Shown here in pieces: positions 25,794 through 33,147 of a stretch of DNA of 34,158 nucleotides; the stretch's first letter is position 1, and each line of letters starts with the position of its first letter. Source of the DNA: Actinoplanes sp. TFC3 (GTDB lineage Bacteria; Actinomycetota; Actinomycetes; Mycobacteriales; Micromonosporaceae). The position numbers and the translations under genes were made by a program. Location of the stretch: assembly GCF_001553785.1 (NCBI RefSeq), contig NZ_LOJP01000001.1:1615847-1650004 (forward strand). Reading direction: 5' to 3'. The notes below the pieces were generated by a model that was not told the origin of the DNA, searched no databases, and worked only from the letters and a program-made list of their open reading frames with translations.

Positions 25794-27083
25794 ATGGTGG
25801 ACACCTTGGAGCACCTCGGGCAGGACGTGGCCAAGCTCGCCGCGTCCGCTTGGTGGTCGGTGTCCGACTCGGAGTGGCCGGCTCATTTGCAGGCCGCCTA
25901 CCGGCTGCAGCAAGCGGCCGGAGCGCTGATGGTGAGCATGGTGGCTCAGGTGTCGGCCACCGAGGTGCCCGCGCGGCTGGGTGAGCGTGATGCGGCGGGG
26001 CTGCTGCGGGCTGTCCTGCACATGGACCCGTCGCCGGCCCGCGAACTCGCCAAGCGAGCGGTGCTGCTGCAGCGCTGGCCGGCCGTGACCCAGGCGTTGA
26101 TCGATGGCCAGGTCGATGTCCGGCAAGCTGCCGTGATCGCATCCACTATCGATCAAATCCCCGAGACCCTGGCCGAGGTTGATGACGGCACCCTGACCGA
26201 TGAGCGGTCGCACGCCGAGATCGTGCGGGCCGCCCAGGATCGGCTCATCACCCTGGCCGCCGACTTTCCCGCGTTCCAGGTGCGCCGGCTCGGTCAGCGG
26301 ATCCTCGATCATGTTGCCCCGGAGATCGCCGAACGCGCCAACGAGGTTGCCCTGCAGCGTCAGGAGGAGCGGGCTCGGGCGCGGCGGGGGTTCACGCTCG
26401 GGCTGCCGTGCGAGGGTTTGGTGCGGGTGAGCGGGGCGCTGACGGTCGAGGATGCCGCGGTGATCGATGCCGCCATGGAGCCGTTGTGCAAGCCGCAATC
26501 CGGTGATCAGCGCAGTGCTCCGCAGCGGCGGGCCGATGCCTTGGTCGATGTGGGCCGGTTGTCGTTGCGCACCGGGCAGTTGCCGCGCAACGGGGGTGAG
26601 CTTCCGCAACTGGCGTTGACCGCGACGGTGGATGCGGCGACCGGCAAGATCGGCATCGGCACGTTGGAGAACGGTGAGCGGGTGTCCGCGCAGACCGTAC
26701 GACGGCTGGCGTGTGACGCCCAGGTGGTGTCGTTCCTGCTGAACGGGGTTGGGCAGATCCTGTACGCCGGCCGCAAGCGGCGGAAGGCGACGGGTCCGCT
26801 GCGCAGAGCGGTGCTGGCGCGTGACGGTGGGTGCGCGTTCCCGGACTGTGATCGCTCGGCGCGCTGGTGCCACGTCCATCACATCATCTCCTGGTGCGAC
26901 GGCGGCGGCACGGATCTGCCGAACCTGGTCGCCCTGTGCTCGCGGCATCACGACCTGATTCACGAGCCGGACTCGGGCTGGCAGGTACGCACGGGAGCAG
27001 ACCGGCTACCGGAGTTCCTGCCACCGCCGTGGATCGACCGTGAGCGCCGGCCGCGGCGCAACGTGTTCCATCCGCGCAAGTAA
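25794..27083 (+). CDS. DUF222 / HNH endonuclease-domain protein (13E12 repeat family)
   Basis: A 429-residue protein with a DUF222 region (about residues 1-300) and a C-terminal HNH nuclease domain. The HNH pattern is visible: Cys347 and Cys352 (GGCAFPDCD), then CHVHHIISW, GGxT-like GGGTDLPNLV, and LCSRHH followed by LIHE. I prefer the ATG at 25794; a GTG at 25785 is in frame. This is the family called 13E12 repeat proteins in mycobacteria, many of which are SOS-induced there. The LexA-like box just upstream supports the same control here. The natural substrate is unknown. The gene stands alone, 186 bases after uppS, and is followed by short tandem repeats. Confidence 0.9.
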   Translation: MVDTLEHLGQDVAKLAASAWWSVSDSEWPAHLQAAYRLQQAAGALMVSMVAQVSATEVPARLGERDAAGLLRAVLHMDPSPARELAKRAVLLQRWPAVTQALIDGQVDVRQAAVIASTIDQIPETLAEVDDGTLTDERSHAEIVRAAQDRLITLAADFPAFQVRRLGQRILDHVAPEIAERANEVALQRQEERARARRGFTLGLPCEGLVRVSGALTVEDAAVIDAAMEPLCKPQSGDQRSAPQRRADALVDVGRLSLRTGQLPRNGGELPQLALTATVDAATGKIGIGTLENGERVSAQTVRRLACDAQVVSFLLNGVGQILYAGRKRRKATGPLRRAVLARDGGCAFPDCDRSARWCHVHHIISWCDGGGTDLPNLVALCSRHHDLIHEPDSGWQVRTGADRLPEFLPPPWIDRERRPRRNVFHPRK

Positions 27084-27094
27084 CTCCCTCCGCC

Positions 27095-27154
27095 AACTGT
27101 TGCGCTAACTGCTGCGCTAGTTGTTCCGCTAACTGCTGCGCTAACTGTACTAGT
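27095..27154. repeat. Tandem 12-bp repeat, four units plus a diverged fifth
   Basis: Consecutive units are AACTGTTGCGCT, AACTGCTGCGCT, AGTTGTTCCGCT, AACTGCTGCGCT and the partial AACTGTACTAGT. They begin 12 bases after the HNH stop codon. ACTAGT occurs at 27149-27154 and again near 27173. The stretch is less GC-rich than its surroundings. No spacers are present, so it is not a CRISPR array. Confidence 0.8.
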
Positions 27155-27219
27155 AACTAGCTGTTGCGCGCCTACTAGTTGTATGCCTAGTCTGAGGATG
27201 CGAACGCGTGCGCCAGACC

Positions 27220-27273
27220 CAACAAGCGCGGCACGTTCAACAAGCGCGGCAGATTCAACAAGCGCGGTAGACC
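27220..27273. repeat. Tandem 18-bp repeat, three units
   Basis: CAACAAGCGCGGCACGTT, CAACAAGCGCGGCAGATT and CAACAAGCGCGGTAGACC follow one another, with a fourth start (CAACGAG) at 27274. The first 12 bases of the unit are invariant. They end 21 bases before the vapB-like start codon, so they lie in its leader or promoter. Confidence 0.85.
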
Positions 27274-27294
27274 CAACGAGTAAGGAGAGCGGCT

Positions 27295-27537
27295 GTGACC
27301 AGAAGCGTCATCGACATCGACGAGCGAGCCTTGGCCGAGGTGGCGATGTTCCTCGGTACCAAGACGAAGAAGGAGACCGTCAACACCGCGTTGCGAGAAG
27401 TGGCCCGGCGCGCCCAGCAGGTGCGGGTTCTGCAGGGACTCGCGGAGATGGGTTCGGCCGGTGACTTCGCCGTGCTGCGCGACAAGTGCGCCGGTGCGGG
27501 CTACGCAGTGAAGGGCCGAGACTGTCAGCCTTCGTAG
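27295..27537 (+). CDS. VapB-type (type II) antitoxin, orphan
   Basis: The GTG at 27295 follows AGGAG at seven bases and gives an 80-residue protein. The N-terminal pattern SVIDIDERALAEVAMFLGT and KTKKETVNTALREVARR are typical of the VapB antitoxin family (PF09957), with a short ribbon and helix DNA-binding part. A VapB normally precedes a vapC gene encoding a PIN-domain RNase. Here no PIN-like reading frame follows; the next gene lies on the opposite strand and overlaps the vapB end by 13 bases. The C-terminal ~25 residues, where toxin binding would occur, include KCAGAGYAVKGRDC and look atypical. It may have lost its toxin or act in trans. Confidence 0.82.
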   Translation: MTRSVIDIDERALAEVAMFLGTKTKKETVNTALREVARRAQQVRVLQGLAEMGSAGDFAVLRDKCAGAGYAVKGRDCQPS

Positions 27538-27791
27538 GAGAAGCGCTGGCCGGTATGGGTGCCGGCGAAGTCGTCGAGGATCTCGCGCATGATGCGGGTG
27601 TCCCTCGGCAGGGCGGCGCATACCTGGGACCAGCCCCGGAAGACCACCTCGTCCGGGAGCTCGACCAGGCCGGTCACCGCGTCGTTGAACGCGGCCCAGT
27701 TGTGGCCGTAGAAGTCCGGGAAGTCCAAGGCCCTCTTGAGCACCGCGTGGAGCTCGCGCGCGGTGCTCACGCCGCTGAGATCGATCTGCAC
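27525..27791 (-). CDS. Barstar-like ribonuclease inhibitor
   Basis: The GTG at 27791, preceded by GGGGGA, gives an 88-residue protein; the frame is open much further upstream but that part is antisense to the next gene. It matches barstar family hallmarks: IDLSGVSTARELHAVLKRAL, then FPDFYGHNWAAFNDAVTGL, the region that blocks the RNase active site in the barnase-barstar pair. Family members neutralise barnase-like RNases. No barnase-like RNase gene is visible in the window, so it is an orphan immunity-type gene. Its tail overlaps the vapB-like gene by 13 bases. Confidence 0.85.
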   Translation of the reverse strand: MQIDLSGVSTARELHAVLKRALDFPDFYGHNWAAFNDAVTGLVELPDEVVFRGWSQVCAALPRDTRIMREILDDFAGTHTGQRFSYEG

Positions 27792-27906
27792 AATGGAATC
27801 CCCCGTGTTTTGGCCGAACGCGGTTTCGGCTGATGATGGGCCGGGCACGTCAAGGACACCATATTGATGATGTACGTGATTGACGATGTACGAGGAGGGG
27901 TGTTCC

Positions 27907-28128
27907 ATGGCTGGCACCGAGCACGAGGTCAACCGCAGCGCCAAGACAGGCAAGTTCGTCAAGGACAGCACCGTCGAGCGTTCCCCGAAGACGACCACCA
28001 AGGAGCACGTCGGCGGCGACCACACCTCTGGCGACCGCGAGGTGCACCGCAGCACCGCGACCGGCAAGTTCGTCACCGAGACGACCGCCGAGCTGCACCC
28101 GTCGACCACCGAGACCCAGCACATCTGA
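27907..28128 (+). CDS. Small protein made of two copies of a TGKFV repeat
   Basis: The ATG at 27907 has a strong GAGGAGGGG ribosome binding site six bases upstream and gives 73 residues. The protein is almost entirely a tandem duplication: EVNRSAKTGKFVKDSTVE... and EVHRSTATGKFVTETTAE..., each about 30 residues and each ending in a TTxxxH(V/I) pattern. A single R-S-x2-T-G-x-F-V unit is found in many short bacterial proteins of unknown function. It is hydrophilic, has no cysteine and no membrane segment. It diverges from the barstar-like gene, with 115 bases between the start codons. Confidence 0.8.
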   Translation: MAGTEHEVNRSAKTGKFVKDSTVERSPKTTTKEHVGGDHTSGDREVHRSTATGKFVTETTAELHPSTTETQHI

Positions 28129-28157
28129 GTCTCAGCGCGCGTGAGTCTCAGCGCGCG
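28126..28157. repeat. Perfect 16-bp tandem duplication over a stop codon
   Basis: TGAGTCTCAGCGCGCG occurs at 28126-28141 and again at 28142-28157. The first copy begins with the stop codon of the TGKFV-repeat gene. GCGCGC occurs again at 28166-28171, so a GC hairpin that would end this gene is possible. Confidence 0.8.
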
Positions 28158-28181
28158 CGAAGCCAAGCGCGCCTGGAGCTG

Positions 28182-28694
28182 TCAGGCGTGGTCGGCGCAG
28201 CAGGGCGTGGGGTTGCGCGTCTCGAACGGCACCAGCACGTCCCCGGCGGCGGGCATGACCGTCAGCACCAGCTCACCTCCGCGCCGCAGCGGACGGACAA
28301 AGTCGTTCGTCCGCAGCAGCGCTGCCGGATCCGCCGCACCGCCCCCCAGCACTTCGACCCGGTCAATGGCGCTGAGTTCCAGCACCTGCGCCACCGGCAG
28401 GTCACCGGTCAAGGCCGCCGACCCCGGAAAGACCACCGCCCGCCCATCCCGCAGCGGCCCCGAAGCGGCCAAATCCTGAGCCGCCAACGAGTCCGGCAGC
28501 GAGCCGGCGAACACCAGCGACCAGGCCACGTGCGGCGCTGGGGTACGGACCACATGCGTGCACGCCAGCAGCGGCGCCGGGTGCAGCGACGCCAGCCAGT
28601 GCTCGGCCGTAGCCGTGTCGCGATGGCCCAGGCTGACCTCGACGACCGGGAGGCCGTCGAGGTCAGTAAGCGCCGGGAAGGGCGGCGTCGTCAC
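28182..28694 (-). CDS. Conserved-looking protein of unknown function, coupled to the PHP protein
   Basis: I placed the start at the GTG at 28694, which overlaps the PHP-protein stop by four bases (GTGA). This gives 170 residues; the frame continues upstream inside the PHP gene. No signal peptide or membrane segment is present. The C-terminus contains a run RVEVLGGGAADPAALLRTND and ends in TPCCADHA, with a Cys-Cys-x-x-His end that could bind metal. I do not recognise a family. Translational coupling suggests that it works with, or on the same substrate as, the PHP protein. Confidence 0.7.
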   Translation of the reverse strand: MTTPPFPALTDLDGLPVVEVSLGHRDTATAEHWLASLHPAPLLACTHVVRTPAPHVAWSLVFAGSLPDSLAAQDLAASGPLRDGRAVVFPGSAALTGDLPVAQVLELSAIDRVEVLGGGAADPAALLRTNDFVRPLRRGGELVLTVMPAAGDVLVPFETRNPTPCCADHA

Positions 28695-30397
28695 TTGGGC
28701 AGCACCCAGATGGGGTTGGTGTAGAACCACAGGTCGCCCCACGGGTCGGCGTCGCCGATGACGTCGAGTCCGGGGCCGTACGGGTCGACCGCCGGGCCCA
28801 TCAGGCCGGGCTGGGTACGGTTGCCGTCGGTGCCGCGCAGGCGCAGGTAGAACGGCTTGTCGAGGCGGCCCAGCGAGTAGGTCACCTTGAGCGACTTGGC
28901 GGTCGGGGAGACCTCGAACGACTTGACCACCTTGGTGTCGGGGGCCTTGAACGAGTCCTTGTCGGCCACCGGGCCGGTCCCCGAGCCGGCGATCACGTCG
29001 ACGCGCTTGAGCACCGGGATGAACTGGCGCCAGTTCGGCACGTTCTGCAAATCGATGTCGAGGGTCAGCTCCGTCGCAGTGCCGCGCTTGACGTGCAGCA
29101 CGCCACCCAGCGGCGTGCCTGTGGCCGACCGGCGGTCACCGGCAACCCGGACCCGGGCGTCGAGGCCCTTGATCAGCCGGCCGTGGTCGACCCACACCCG
29201 GCCGGCGCGCAGGCCGTCCATGACCGCCTTGTACGAGAACGACGTCGCGCCCACCGATGTACGACCATAGAACCCGGGCCAGAAGTCGCCCGCACCGGTG
29301 TTGACCACGCCGGTGTACACCGGGTCGTTGTACTTGCCGTTGGCGTTGAAGTCGCTGCCCGGCCCGCGGTCCGACTGGTCAAGGTAGTTGACGTGGCTGT
29401 CGGAGTTGACGGTGATCCACCAGGCCCGGCCCTCGGCGAGCAGGCTGTCCCACAGCCCGCCGACCGTGGCTGTCATCCAGTCGAAGCCACCCCACGTACG
29501 GTAGGTCTCCAGCGGGTAACCCGCGAACGACGCCGCCGACGGGTTGTTGTCGTAGTAGCCCCGCGCGCCGCCGCGGCCATTGGGCGCCTTGATACCGGCG
29601 GCCTGGTGACCGGGCGCGCCTTCGAAGCCGATGGCCACGCTGGGGTCGGCGTCACGCCAGTTGCGGATCTCGTGCGGCGAGTCGATGCCCCGGCGGGCCG
29701 GGTGGTTGGCCAGGAACAGCGCGCCCTCGACCTTGCGCTTGCGGACCTGCTCACCGAGAAACTTGATGCCCGCGATGGCGGTGGCTTCGAGCTGCGCCTC
29801 GGTGGCGTTGGTGGGCTGCAGCGCGCCGTCGTACGCGTTCTCGAACTGCTTGAGAACCTCGACTTCGTTCTTGCCCGGGTGCACGAAGACCGTGGCGTGC
29901 TCGGCGGCCGGGATGTTCCACTCCAAGCCCTGGAAGGTCAGCAGGTCCCGCAGCTCCTCGCGGGTCGCCCGGATGTCCGGGTTCACCTTCTCGACGCCGA
30001 TCTTGGCGTGCGCAACGCTGCCGTGGTCGGTGATGACCACCCAGTCCAGCCCGTACGCGCGGCCGTGCTTGGCCTGGTCGATGACCCGGTACTGGGCGTC
30101 CGAGCTGTACTGCGTGTGGATGTGGTGATCGCCGGCCAGCCACTGGAAGCCGCCCTGACGGGTGCCGCCGCCGGCGGGACCGTGCGAGTGCGGCAGCCCG
30201 GCGGCCGCAGCGGCCGCCGGGGTCGCCAGCACCGAAGCGGCCGCGCCGGCGCCGAGCAGACCCGCTCCCCGCAGGAAGCCGCGGCGCGACACGTCGGAGG
30301 GGGACAGCTCGCTGTCGGGGATGCTCAAGTCCAGCGCGGGCGCGACGTCAGCGGACGCCTCGTCGTGGTCGTGGGGGTGGTGGTGGCCGTGACCCAT
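28691..30397 (-). CDS. Tat-exported PHP-domain metal-dependent phosphoesterase
   Basis: A 568-residue protein. The first 13 residues hold six histidines (MGHGHHHPHDHDE). A twin-arginine signal, SRRGFLRGAG, is at 37-46, followed by an Ala-rich hydrophobic stretch to about 67. The PHP metal site begins with DHHIHTQYSSD (90-100) and TDHG (123-126); LEWN, HPGKN and NHPARRG further on add likely metal ligands. PHP enzymes hydrolyse phosphate esters using up to three metal ions. The C-terminal ~200 residues resemble a beta-sandwich seen in secreted PHP proteins. The Tat route fits metal loading in the cytoplasm before export. The ATG at 30397 has GGGAG upstream. The substrate is unknown. Confidence 0.9.
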   Translation of the reverse strand: MGHGHHHPHDHDEASADVAPALDLSIPDSELSPSDVSRRGFLRGAGLLGAGAAASVLATPAAAAAAGLPHSHGPAGGGTRQGGFQWLAGDHHIHTQYSSDAQYRVIDQAKHGRAYGLDWVVITDHGSVAHAKIGVEKVNPDIRATREELRDLLTFQGLEWNIPAAEHATVFVHPGKNEVEVLKQFENAYDGALQPTNATEAQLEATAIAGIKFLGEQVRKRKVEGALFLANHPARRGIDSPHEIRNWRDADPSVAIGFEGAPGHQAAGIKAPNGRGGARGYYDNNPSAASFAGYPLETYRTWGGFDWMTATVGGLWDSLLAEGRAWWITVNSDSHVNYLDQSDRGPGSDFNANGKYNDPVYTGVVNTGAGDFWPGFYGRTSVGATSFSYKAVMDGLRAGRVWVDHGRLIKGLDARVRVAGDRRSATGTPLGGVLHVKRGTATELTLDIDLQNVPNWRQFIPVLKRVDVIAGSGTGPVADKDSFKAPDTKVVKSFEVSPTAKSLKVTYSLGRLDKPFYLRLRGTDGNRTQPGLMGPAVDPYGPGLDVIGDADPWGDLWFYTNPIWVLPK

Positions 30398-30572
30398 GGT
30401 GAGTCTCCCGTGATCGCAAGGATGACGGCGTCAATGTCCCGGCCGGTCGTCAACGCAGGGTGTCGCCGACGTGGCCGAGGAGCGAACATCCACCTGGAGA
30501 TCGCCGGCGAGGCCATCCGCCAAGCTCCCGACGAGGACTGGACCCGCTACGCTTCGCCAACCTCGCATGATC

Positions 30573-30578
30573 TAGCCT
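30573..30578 (+). promoter_or_regulatory. Possible -10 element of a leaderless promoter
   Basis: TAGCCT ends six bases before the ATG at 30585, with no ribosome binding site between. The rest of the 187-base divergent gap (30398-30584) shows no convincing gene or operator. Confidence 0.3.
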
Positions 30579-30584
30579 CGCGCA

Positions 30585-32411
30585 ATGCCCGGCACCGATT
30601 CTGCAGTAGAGGAAGCGCACGGCGAGTTGTCGCTCGCCCGCGTCGCGCTGGCCGAGGACGATCTCCACCACGCCGCCTCGCACCTCGCGGGCGCCCTCGC
30701 CTTCACCCCTGGCCTGCCCGAGGCGCATGAACTGCTCGCGAGGCTGGCCGGGCGCGCCGGCGCCTCGGTGCTCGATCTTTTCGCCATCGAAGAACCCATT
30801 TTCATCGGTACGGTCGCAGCGCACGCCCACCTGCTGGCCCCCGCCGACCCAGCCCGGGCGCTCAGCATGCTCGCCCAGGCCACCGCCGCCGAGCCCGGGA
30901 AACCCTGGGCCGACGTCAGCTGGGTCCGCGCCCTCGACGTCACCACCGTGGACCCGCAAACCATCGCGCAGATCTTCACCACGGTCATGCGCCCGCTCGG
31001 CGACCCGGCCCCCGACCCGGTGCGCGCGGCCAACGACGTCTACCTCGACCTGGCGCGTCGCGCGGTTGCCGCGCACCCCGGTGCAGCGATGCTGCAGGCC
31101 ACCGCGGCGGGACTGGGCCGCCGGCTGGGTGCCACGGGCGAGGCCGTCTCGTGGGGCGAAGCAGCGGTACGGCTGGAGCCCAGCAAGCTGACAATGGTCT
31201 GGTACGCCTACGCGTTGAAAGCCGATGGACAGGCCGACGCCGGGATCGCGGTGCTGCGCGATGCGTACCGGCGCTATCCCACCGAGTTGGACCTTTGCGC
31301 GGATCTGGCGAACTGGCTGGCCGAGACCGGCGACTTCGACCAGGCGCAGCGGCTGCTGGAGGAGGCGGCCGCCCACAACCCGGCGGACGACTGCGTGGTG
31401 CACACCCTGCACCGCCTGCGCTTCGACCGCGACGGCGACGCCCGGCACCTGATCGAGCTGGCCGATTACACCCGTGACCATCCACCGGCCGGGCACGAGC
31501 ACTACGAGCTCGAACACTGCTCGCAGGGCCGGCCATGGCTGGGGCTGCCCGCCGGTCCCACCGAGGCGTGCATCAACGTGCTCGCGCAGATCCCGGCGGA
31601 CGCGCAGGGGCTGGGCCGGCTCGAACTGTCCGGGTTGGAGGTGCCCAGCGCGCTGGCCGTGGTACGCCGCCGCTTCCCCGGAACCGAGATCGCCATCGCC
31701 GGGGAGCCGGGAAACCTGACCGAGCCGTTGCGCCCGGGACGCGTGCTGTGGTCGTACCAGGAAATGATCGCGACCCCGGCCGTGCAGCCACCGCGACCGG
31801 AGACCGGTGATCTGATCCGTCAGGTCGTCAGCCCGCTGTGGGCGCACCCGATCGCCGCCTACGACCAGGCCCTGCCGCTCGGGCAGTTGCCGATCGACGA
31901 CCTGCTGGCGCTGCTGGTCTACGCGCCCGCGCCGCCGCCGCCGCTCACCGACCTCCCGCCGGGCTGGTGGGAGAGGGGCGTGCAGGTGTTCGCGTGCCTG
32001 GGGGTGCTGCACTCCGCCGAGCTGGGCCGCCGGCACCCGACCGACACCGCGGCCCACCGTGCACTGCTGACCGAGCTGGCCTTCGGCCTGGAGGACTGGA
32101 TCACCGAGGCGGCACTGTACGCGCTGGTCGTGGCCGCCTGGGTGGAGCCGGGCTGCCGCGAGGAGGTCCGCGAAACCGTCGCCACCCGGTTCCTGGACGC
32201 GGTGCAGTCCTCGCAGCACCGCGTGGTCACGATCCTCGACTCGCTGGCGCTGCTCGTCCTGATCACCCCGGACATGGTTCCCGCGGTCACCTCGCTGGCC
32301 AACGAGGTGCTGTCAGCGCAGGCAAACCCGCCGCGGGATGCCGCGCCGGATCCCGAACCGGCCCCGGCGCCGAGGAAACGCTCCTGGCTGGGCCGCTTGC
32401 GGCGCGGCTGA
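30585..32411 (+). CDS. Large TPR-type repeat protein of unknown function
   Basis: The 608-residue protein starts at the ATG at 30585. The first ~270 residues are made of Ala/Leu-rich helix pairs with TPR spacing, for example LARVALAEDDLHHAASHLAGAL, ADAGIAVLRDAYRRYP and DFDQAQRLLEEAAAHNP. TPR arrays form protein-binding scaffolds. The remaining ~300 residues are not recognised; the tail is Pro-rich and ends in KRSWLGRLRRG. No signal peptide is seen, and hydrophobic stretches near 540-560 are short. It may be a leaderless gene. It is followed by a HAD phosphatase 56 bases later. Confidence 0.82.
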   Translation: MPGTDSAVEEAHGELSLARVALAEDDLHHAASHLAGALAFTPGLPEAHELLARLAGRAGASVLDLFAIEEPIFIGTVAAHAHLLAPADPARALSMLAQATAAEPGKPWADVSWVRALDVTTVDPQTIAQIFTTVMRPLGDPAPDPVRAANDVYLDLARRAVAAHPGAAMLQATAAGLGRRLGATGEAVSWGEAAVRLEPSKLTMVWYAYALKADGQADAGIAVLRDAYRRYPTELDLCADLANWLAETGDFDQAQRLLEEAAAHNPADDCVVHTLHRLRFDRDGDARHLIELADYTRDHPPAGHEHYELEHCSQGRPWLGLPAGPTEACINVLAQIPADAQGLGRLELSGLEVPSALAVVRRRFPGTEIAIAGEPGNLTEPLRPGRVLWSYQEMIATPAVQPPRPETGDLIRQVVSPLWAHPIAAYDQALPLGQLPIDDLLALLVYAPAPPPPLTDLPPGWWERGVQVFACLGVLHSAELGRRHPTDTAAHRALLTELAFGLEDWITEAALYALVVAAWVEPGCREEVRETVATRFLDAVQSSQHRVVTILDSLALLVLITPDMVPAVTSLANEVLSAQANPPRDAAPDPEPAPAPRKRSWLGRLRRG

Positions 32412-32467
32412 ATCTGCGACCATGACGGCATGCTCGTTGCTTTCGCCGGCACGCCGCTGGCCGGCTC

Positions 32468-33142
32468 ATGAGGCGGCTCGTCATGTGGGACATCGATTAC
32501 ACGCTGCTGCGCGGAGGCGGGGTGGCCGGGGAGGCGTGGAAGACCGCCTTCACGGCGGTGACCGGCAAGCCGTGGGCCATGACTCCGGACTTCGCCGGGC
32601 GTACCGACCTGGACCTGTGCCACGAGACCTTCGCCAGCCACGGCGTCACCGACTGCACCCCCGAACGCTTCTTCGCCCGCTACGTGCAGGAGGTGCAGGA
32701 CTCCCGCCACCTGTTCGCCGAGCAGGGTGCGCTGCTGCCCGGCGTCCGGCAGGTGCTCGACGCGCTGGCTGCGCGCGAGGACGTGGTGCAAACGCTGGTC
32801 ACGGGTAACGTGCCCGAGGTCGCGGCCGCGAAGATCGCAGCCTTCGGCCTGCAGGACGCTTTCGACGCGGAGATCGGTGGTTACGGCACTGATGATGCGG
32901 TACGCGCAACGCTGGTCCGCCGTTCCCGCGAACGCGCCGAGGCCAAGTACGGCGAGAAGTTCGACCTGGTCGTCATCGGTGACACGGTCAACGACGTCAC
33001 CGGCGCCCTGGCCAACGGCGCGCTGGCGGTGGCGGTGGCCACCGGCCGTACCCGCATGGCCGAGTTGACCCTGGCCGGCGCGCACGTGGTTCTGCCCGAC
33101 TTGTCCAACGAGACGGTGGCGGTCGGCGCGATCACGTCCTGA
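32468..33142 (+). CDS. HAD-superfamily phosphatase (phosphoglycolate phosphatase-like)
   Basis: A 224-residue haloacid-dehalogenase-type hydrolase. Motif I is WDIDYTLL with nucleophile Asp8 and acid/base Asp10, motif II is Thr112 (LVTGN), the conserved lysine is probably Lys122, and motif III is GDTVND with Asp172 and Asp176. The helical cap between motifs I and II (about 15-90) puts it in subfamily I, near phosphoglycolate phosphatases. The substrate is unknown. No ribosome binding site is clear before the ATG at 32468. Its end is five bases from the end of the convergent sigma factor gene. Confidence 0.9.
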   Translation: MRRLVMWDIDYTLLRGGGVAGEAWKTAFTAVTGKPWAMTPDFAGRTDLDLCHETFASHGVTDCTPERFFARYVQEVQDSRHLFAEQGALLPGVRQVLDALAAREDVVQTLVTGNVPEVAAAKIAAFGLQDAFDAEIGGYGTDDAVRATLVRRSRERAEAKYGEKFDLVVIGDTVNDVTGALANGALAVAVATGRTRMAELTLAGAHVVLPDLSNETVAVGAITS

Positions 33143-33147
33143 CTTTC

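Noticed and set aside
27095..27273. Possible CRISPR array
   Set aside because: The 12- and 18-bp units follow each other without spacers and no cas gene is present.
27486..27833. Possible VapC toxin gene after the vapB-like gene
   Set aside because: The frame is antisense to the barstar-like gene and lacks the N-terminal aspartate pattern of PIN domains.
30450..32219. 589-codon open frame on the minus strand
   Set aside because: It is antisense to the TPR gene, starts without a ribosome binding site and has no recognisable domain.
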